In this document: positions 6,316 to 8,714 of the stretch, in pieces | Layout of the letters: each line of letters begins with the position of its first letter | Position numbering within the stretch: the first letter of the stretch is position 1 | NCBI GenBank assembly: GCA_018054005.1 | Contig: JAGPKI010000045.1 | Location: 1 to 8,714, forward strand | Direction: 5' to 3' | From: Caldisericia bacterium | GTDB taxonomy: Bacteria > Caldisericota > Caldisericia > UBA6126 > JAGPKI01 | Length of the DNA: 8,714 nt | Position numbers and translations under genes: made by a program | Notes under the pieces: generated by a model | The model's database searches: none | Seen by the model: only the letters and a program-made list of their open reading frames with translations | What the model was told of the DNA's origin: nothing

Positions 6316-7587
6316 ATGTTTATTGATGAAATTGAAATCAAAGTAAAAGCCGGAAGAGGTGGAAAAGGCGTTATAAGCTTTAGAAGAGAAAAATATGTTC
6401 CCAAAGGTGGACCTGATGGTGGATGCGGAGGTAATGGGGGAGATGTATATTTAATAGCAAATAGTAATATATCTTCTCTTTCACATTTTAAATACAACAG
6501 ATTTTTTAAAGCTGAAGATGGCTCAAGTGGTGAAAGTAATAATAAAACAGGCAAATCAGGTAAAAATATTTATATCGATGTACCCGTTGGAACATTAGTA
6601 TATGAAAAGGTTGAAAATAAATACCAGTTTATCACTGACCTTTCTGTAGTTGGGGCTTTTTCACTTATTGCCAAAGGAGGCATAGGTGGTAGAGGAAATG
6701 CTCTTTTTGCAACTTCTGTCTCTCAAGCACCAAGGATTGCAGAAGAAGGTTCTGAGGGAGAAGAAAAATCTCTTTATCTTGAACTAAAGTTAATAGCAGA
6801 TGTTGGCATTGTGGGTCTTCCTAATGCAGGCAAATCAACTCTTTTGAGTAATATATCTAATGCAAAACCGAAAATTGGAGATTATCCCTTCACAACCCTT
6901 TACCCAACGATAGGTATTGTTGAGTATTCTCCACAAATTCAGTTTACTGTTGCTGATCTGCCAGGGATCATTAAAGGAGCGAGTAAAGGTAAGGGTTTAG
7001 GGTATAAATTCTTACGCCACATAGAACGGTGCAAAATGCTTGTTTTTCTTGTAGATTTATCTTTAACAAGTGAGGATTTAATAAATTCACTTGAAACAAT
7101 TATGAACGAGCTTAAGGATTACAACGAAGAACTTATTAAAAGGGAAATAATTATTTGTGGTAATAAAATAGATATACTTGATAGTGATGAGAATATAAAG
7201 GTTGCGAAAAAATACTTTGAAGAAAAGGGTTATAAATATTTCTTTATTTCTGGAAAAACCAAAGAAGGAGTTAAAGAAGTACTTGATTATATTGCTAAAG
7301 AGATTAAAGATATTCCTGCTCCTGTGCCTTTAATAAAAGAGGGAGAAGTGTTATATACTTTAAAGTCTAACGATATAAAGGTAGAAAGACTATCCGATCA
7401 TTATTATAAATTACATTTTGAAGAACTTGAACGTATAGTTAATGCTACAGACCTATCATATCCTGATAGTAAAAAGTATTTGTTAAAGCTTTTCAAAAAA
7501 TACAATATTGATGAAATCCTTAAGATTCATAACATTTCAGAAGGCGATATTGTAGAAATCGGAGATAAGAGATTTGAATGGATCTAA
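6316..7587 (+). CDS. obg: Obg/CgtA GTPase, ribosome-associated
   Basis: An essential, slow-cycling GTPase of 423 residues that binds the 50S subunit late in assembly and links growth to nucleotide levels. Three domains are visible. The first is the glycine-rich Obg fold (about 1-157; SFRREKYVPKGGPDGG and GGIGGRGN). The second is the G domain (about 160-333): G1 GLPNAGKST 167-175, switch I PFTTLYP with Thr193, G3 DLPG 214-217, G4 NKID 283-286, and G5 at ISGKT 311-315. The third is a C-terminal OCT domain (about 345-423; ends GDIVEIGDKRFEW). At G5 the usual Ser-Ala is Ser-Gly, a mild change. The start is set by the family's MFIDE opening. There is no Shine-Dalgarno, because the six bases after the rpmA stop are all T-rich, so it is probably translated by coupling to rpmA. 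The 3' end overlaps nadD by 14 bases. Confidence 0.97.
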   Translation: MFIDEIEIKVKAGRGGKGVISFRREKYVPKGGPDGGCGGNGGDVYLIANSNISSLSHFKYNRFFKAEDGSSGESNNKTGKSGKNIYIDVPVGTLVYEKVENKYQFITDLSVVGAFSLIAKGGIGGRGNALFATSVSQAPRIAEEGSEGEEKSLYLELKLIADVGIVGLPNAGKSTLLSNISNAKPKIGDYPFTTLYPTIGIVEYSPQIQFTVADLPGIIKGASKGKGLGYKFLRHIERCKMLVFLVDLSLTSEDLINSLETIMNELKDYNEELIKREIIICGNKIDILDSDENIKVAKKYFEEKGYKYFFISGKTKEGVKEVLDYIAKEIKDIPAPVPLIKEGEVLYTLKSNDIKVERLSDHYYKLHFEELERIVNATDLSYPDSKKYLLKLFKKYNIDEILKIHNISEGDIVEIGDKRFEWI

Positions 7588-8200
7588 GCTTAATTTAGGT
7601 ATTTTTGGAGGGTCATTTAATCCGATACACTATGGTCATTTAATTCTTGCTGAATTTGCAAGAGTAGAGTATTGCCTTTCTAAAGTTATTTTTATACCAA
7701 CAGGAGATCTTGGATATGGAAAAGAAATTCTTCCTATATCAGGAGAACATAGATTTAATATGGTTTCTCTTGCAACTTCATCAAACCCATTTTTTTCAGT
7801 TTCGAGGATAGAGTTAGAAAGAAAAGAACCAACTTATACTGTAGATACTTTAAAAAAATTGATTAACATATATGATACAAGTATTTATGAATATTATTAT
7901 ATTGTAGGACTTGATTCTGCGGTTGATTTACTTTCATGGAAGGAGCCGACAGAAATTCTTAATTATGCTTATTTTATTGTAGGGTCAAGGCCTGATTATT
8001 CTGTGGAAGACTTGTTTGAGAAGCTTTCTCCAATAAAGGAGTATTTTCATAAAATTCATCTTCTCAAAATTCCTCTACTTGAAATTTCATCAAATTATAT
8101 ACGAAGGCGTTTAGGAGAAGGTAAATCAATCAAATACCTTGTTCCTGAGCTTGTCGAAGACTATATAATTAATAATAAATTATATAAGGAAGGAGGTTAA
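7574..8200 (+). CDS. nadD: Nicotinate-nucleotide adenylyltransferase
   Basis: Cytoplasmic enzyme that joins ATP and nicotinate mononucleotide to give deamido-NAD and pyrophosphate, shared by de novo and salvage NAD synthesis. The 208 residues match the family length. The nucleotidyltransferase signature GGSFNPIHYGH is at 12-22, with His19 and His22 for ATP phosphate binding. PTYTVDTL is at 86-93, GLDSAVDLLSWKE at 112-124 and ISSNYIRRR at 171-179. The loop that normally reads PPHK after the second strand is here GDLGYGKE (44-51), an unusual variant near the nicotinate site. The start is TTG at 7574: GGAG at 7561-7564 is nine bases upstream, and no ATG or GTG in this frame lies before the signature. 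The ATG at 7578 is in another frame and stops at once. The gene overlaps obg by 14 bases, implying coupled translation, and ends in TAA at 8198 in the same frame as rsfS. Confidence 0.93.
   Translation: MNGSKLNLGIFGGSFNPIHYGHLILAEFARVEYCLSKVIFIPTGDLGYGKEILPISGEHRFNMVSLATSSNPFFSVSRIELERKEPTYTVDTLKKLINIYDTSIYEYYYIVGLDSAVDLLSWKEPTEILNYAYFIVGSRPDYSVEDLFEKLSPIKEYFHKIHLLKIPLLEISSNYIRRRLGEGKSIKYLVPELVEDYIINNKLYKEGG
8191..8197 (+). promoter_or_regulatory. Perfect Shine-Dalgarno for rsfS
   Basis: AGGAGGT, the strongest ribosome binding site in the window, lies inside the last codons of nadD. Seven bases separate the AGGAGG core from the in-frame ATA at 8204, which is ideal spacing, while the GTG at 8261 is 64 bases away. 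No ATG or GTG occurs in any frame between 8198 and 8260. The only TTG (8232) is out of frame and soon meets a stop. The site therefore points to 8204 as the start of rsfS. Confidence 0.8.
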
Positions 8201-8203
8201 ACT

Positions 8204-8569
8204 ATAGAAGAATTATATACAGATTCTATCGTTGAACAAAAGAAAGATATAATTATAGAAGTGTTGAAAACATTTAAGTTAGGCGAAATTGCTGTTTTAA
8301 AAGTAGGGAAAATTTCTTCTATTGCAGATTATTTTGTAATTTGTGTTTCAGATAATATTACATTAACAAAAAGAATAATTAATGAAGTGATCGAAAATAT
8401 GAAACAGTCAAATTTTTTTCTGTATTCCAAAATAGATGAGAGAGAAAGTAGCTGGGTTATTCTCGATTACGGAGATATTGTTCTTCATATATTTTTAGAA
8501 AACACACTTAAAAAGTATGATTTAATAGGTCTTTGGGGAAAAGTTCCAAAAACATATATTTACTCTTAA
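8204..8569 (+). CDS. rsfS: Ribosome silencing factor RsfS (probable AUA start)
   Basis: RsfS binds L14 on the large subunit and blocks joining of the small subunit when nutrients are short. The core is clear: KVGKISSIADYFVIC, then SSWVILDYGDIVLHIF, then KKYDLIGLWGKVP near the end, matching the family's 'DYFVI', 'W-x-x-x-DYGD-x-V-H-x-F' and 'LW' motifs. From GTG at 8261 the product has 102 residues and begins MLKTFKLGEI, in the middle of the first helix. The open frame extends upstream without a stop to the nadD TAA. Starting at ATA 8204 gives 121 residues beginning (M)EELYTDSIVEQKKD, close to the usual length and restoring the N-terminal helix, and it sits seven bases after a perfect Shine-Dalgarno. 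I therefore extend the gene to 8204. Other explanations are a sequencing error or variant of ATG, readthrough of the nadD stop, or a truly short protein from GTG. Gene identity is near certain; the start is less so. Confidence 0.85.
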   Translation: MEELYTDSIVEQKKDIIIEVLKTFKLGEIAVLKVGKISSIADYFVICVSDNITLTKRIINEVIENMKQSNFFLYSKIDERESSWVILDYGDIVLHIFLENTLKKYDLIGLWGKVPKTYIYS

Positions 8570-8605
8570 ATATAAATACTTATCATTGTATAGGTAAATG
8601 AATTT

Positions 8606-8698
8606 GGAGAGATGGCCGAGTGGCTGAAGGCACTCGCCTGCTAAGCGAGTAAGCGGTTTATAGCTGCTTCGCGGGTTCGAATCCCGCTCTCTCCGCCA
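8606..8698 (+). tRNA. tRNA-Ser (anticodon GCU)
   Basis: A complete class II tRNA reading AGC/AGU serine codons. The acceptor stem GGAGAGA (8606-8612) pairs perfectly with TCTCTCC, followed by discriminator G (8695) and an encoded CCA (8696-8698). The anticodon stem CTCGC/GCGAG encloses the loop CTGCTAA, with anticodon GCT at 8640-8642. The long variable arm (8651-8669) has a six-pair stem, AAGCGG with CTGCTT, containing one G-T wobble, typical of serine tRNAs. The T arm is GCGGG-TTCGAAT-CCCGC. It begins 36 bases after the rsfS stop. A weak -10-like TATAGG at 8589-8594 could give it its own transcript, but the -35 is poor, so cotranscription with rsfS is equally possible. Confidence 0.97.
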
Positions 8699-8714
8699 AT
8701 TATTCATTTAGATT

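Noticed and set aside
6306..6554. Minus-strand 82-codon open frame rich in Pro and Leu
   Set aside because: Its Pro-rich composition is the reverse complement of the glycine codons of the Obg N-terminal domain.
8522..8707. Minus-strand 61-codon open frame across the tRNA
   Set aside because: It is the reverse strand of tRNA-Ser; its Arg/Ser/Pro-rich translation is a known false protein produced by translating tRNA-Ser genes backwards.
1..8714. CRISPR array, insertion sequence, phage or toxin-antitoxin genes
   Set aside because: No regularly spaced repeats, no transposase or integrase motifs and no terminal inverted repeats were seen, and all gene-sized open frames on the + strand are accounted for.

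Overview
The window is AT-rich (roughly one third G+C by eye) bacterial chromosome. Every gene reads on the + strand: eight protein genes and one tRNA, tightly packed, with no mobile element, CRISPR array or phage gene visible. The organism cannot be named with certainty. Three things suggest a low-GC, possibly thermophilic, deep-branching bacterium outside the classical Bacillota, with Caldisericota-like lineages a reasonable guess: stalk ('copper amine oxidase N-terminal') domains on an exported protein, an L27 without the cleavable Bacillota-type N-terminal extension, and very AT-rich, Lys/Glu/Ile-rich coding. This assignment is inference.

Left part (1-6004): a membrane-anchored beta-propeller protein (176-1348) is followed by a class I/II PLP aminotransferase of the LysN/2-aminoadipate type (1375-2583). 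Next come a membrane-anchored thioredoxin-fold protein with a CxxCxxxC site (2601-3620) and a large secreted protein (3668-6004). That protein joins a CPPC thioredoxin domain, an Omp28-like domain, four Ig-like repeats and two stalk repeats. Three of these four proteins act outside the cytoplasm and two carry thioredoxin-type Cys pairs, so the block looks like a cell-envelope/redox neighbourhood with a metabolic aminotransferase in it. A well-formed promoter sits so close to the first start codon that the mRNA would be nearly leaderless.

Right part (6005-8714): a housekeeping cluster rpmA (L27) - obg - nadD - rsfS followed by tRNA-Ser(GCU). The order rpmA-obg-nadD-rsfS is widespread in bacteria and links ribosome assembly (L27, Obg), NAD synthesis (NadD) and ribosome silencing (RsfS). 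rplU (L21), the usual partner of rpmA, is not directly upstream. Spacing is very tight: 6 nt between rpmA and obg, a 14-nt overlap between obg and nadD, and 3 nt between the nadD stop and the proposed rsfS start.

The most interesting point is at nadD/rsfS. The only conventional in-frame start for rsfS (GTG at 8261) would cut off about half of the family's first helix. A perfect Shine-Dalgarno (8191-8197) instead sits 6-7 nt ahead of an in-frame ATA codon at 8204, and starting there restores a normal-length RsfS. This suggests a rare AUA start, a base error or variant, or readthrough of the single TAA that separates nadD and rsfS in the same frame. I did not find a clearly novel multi-gene system. 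The unusual four-part exported protein at 3668-6004 is the best candidate for something little described.
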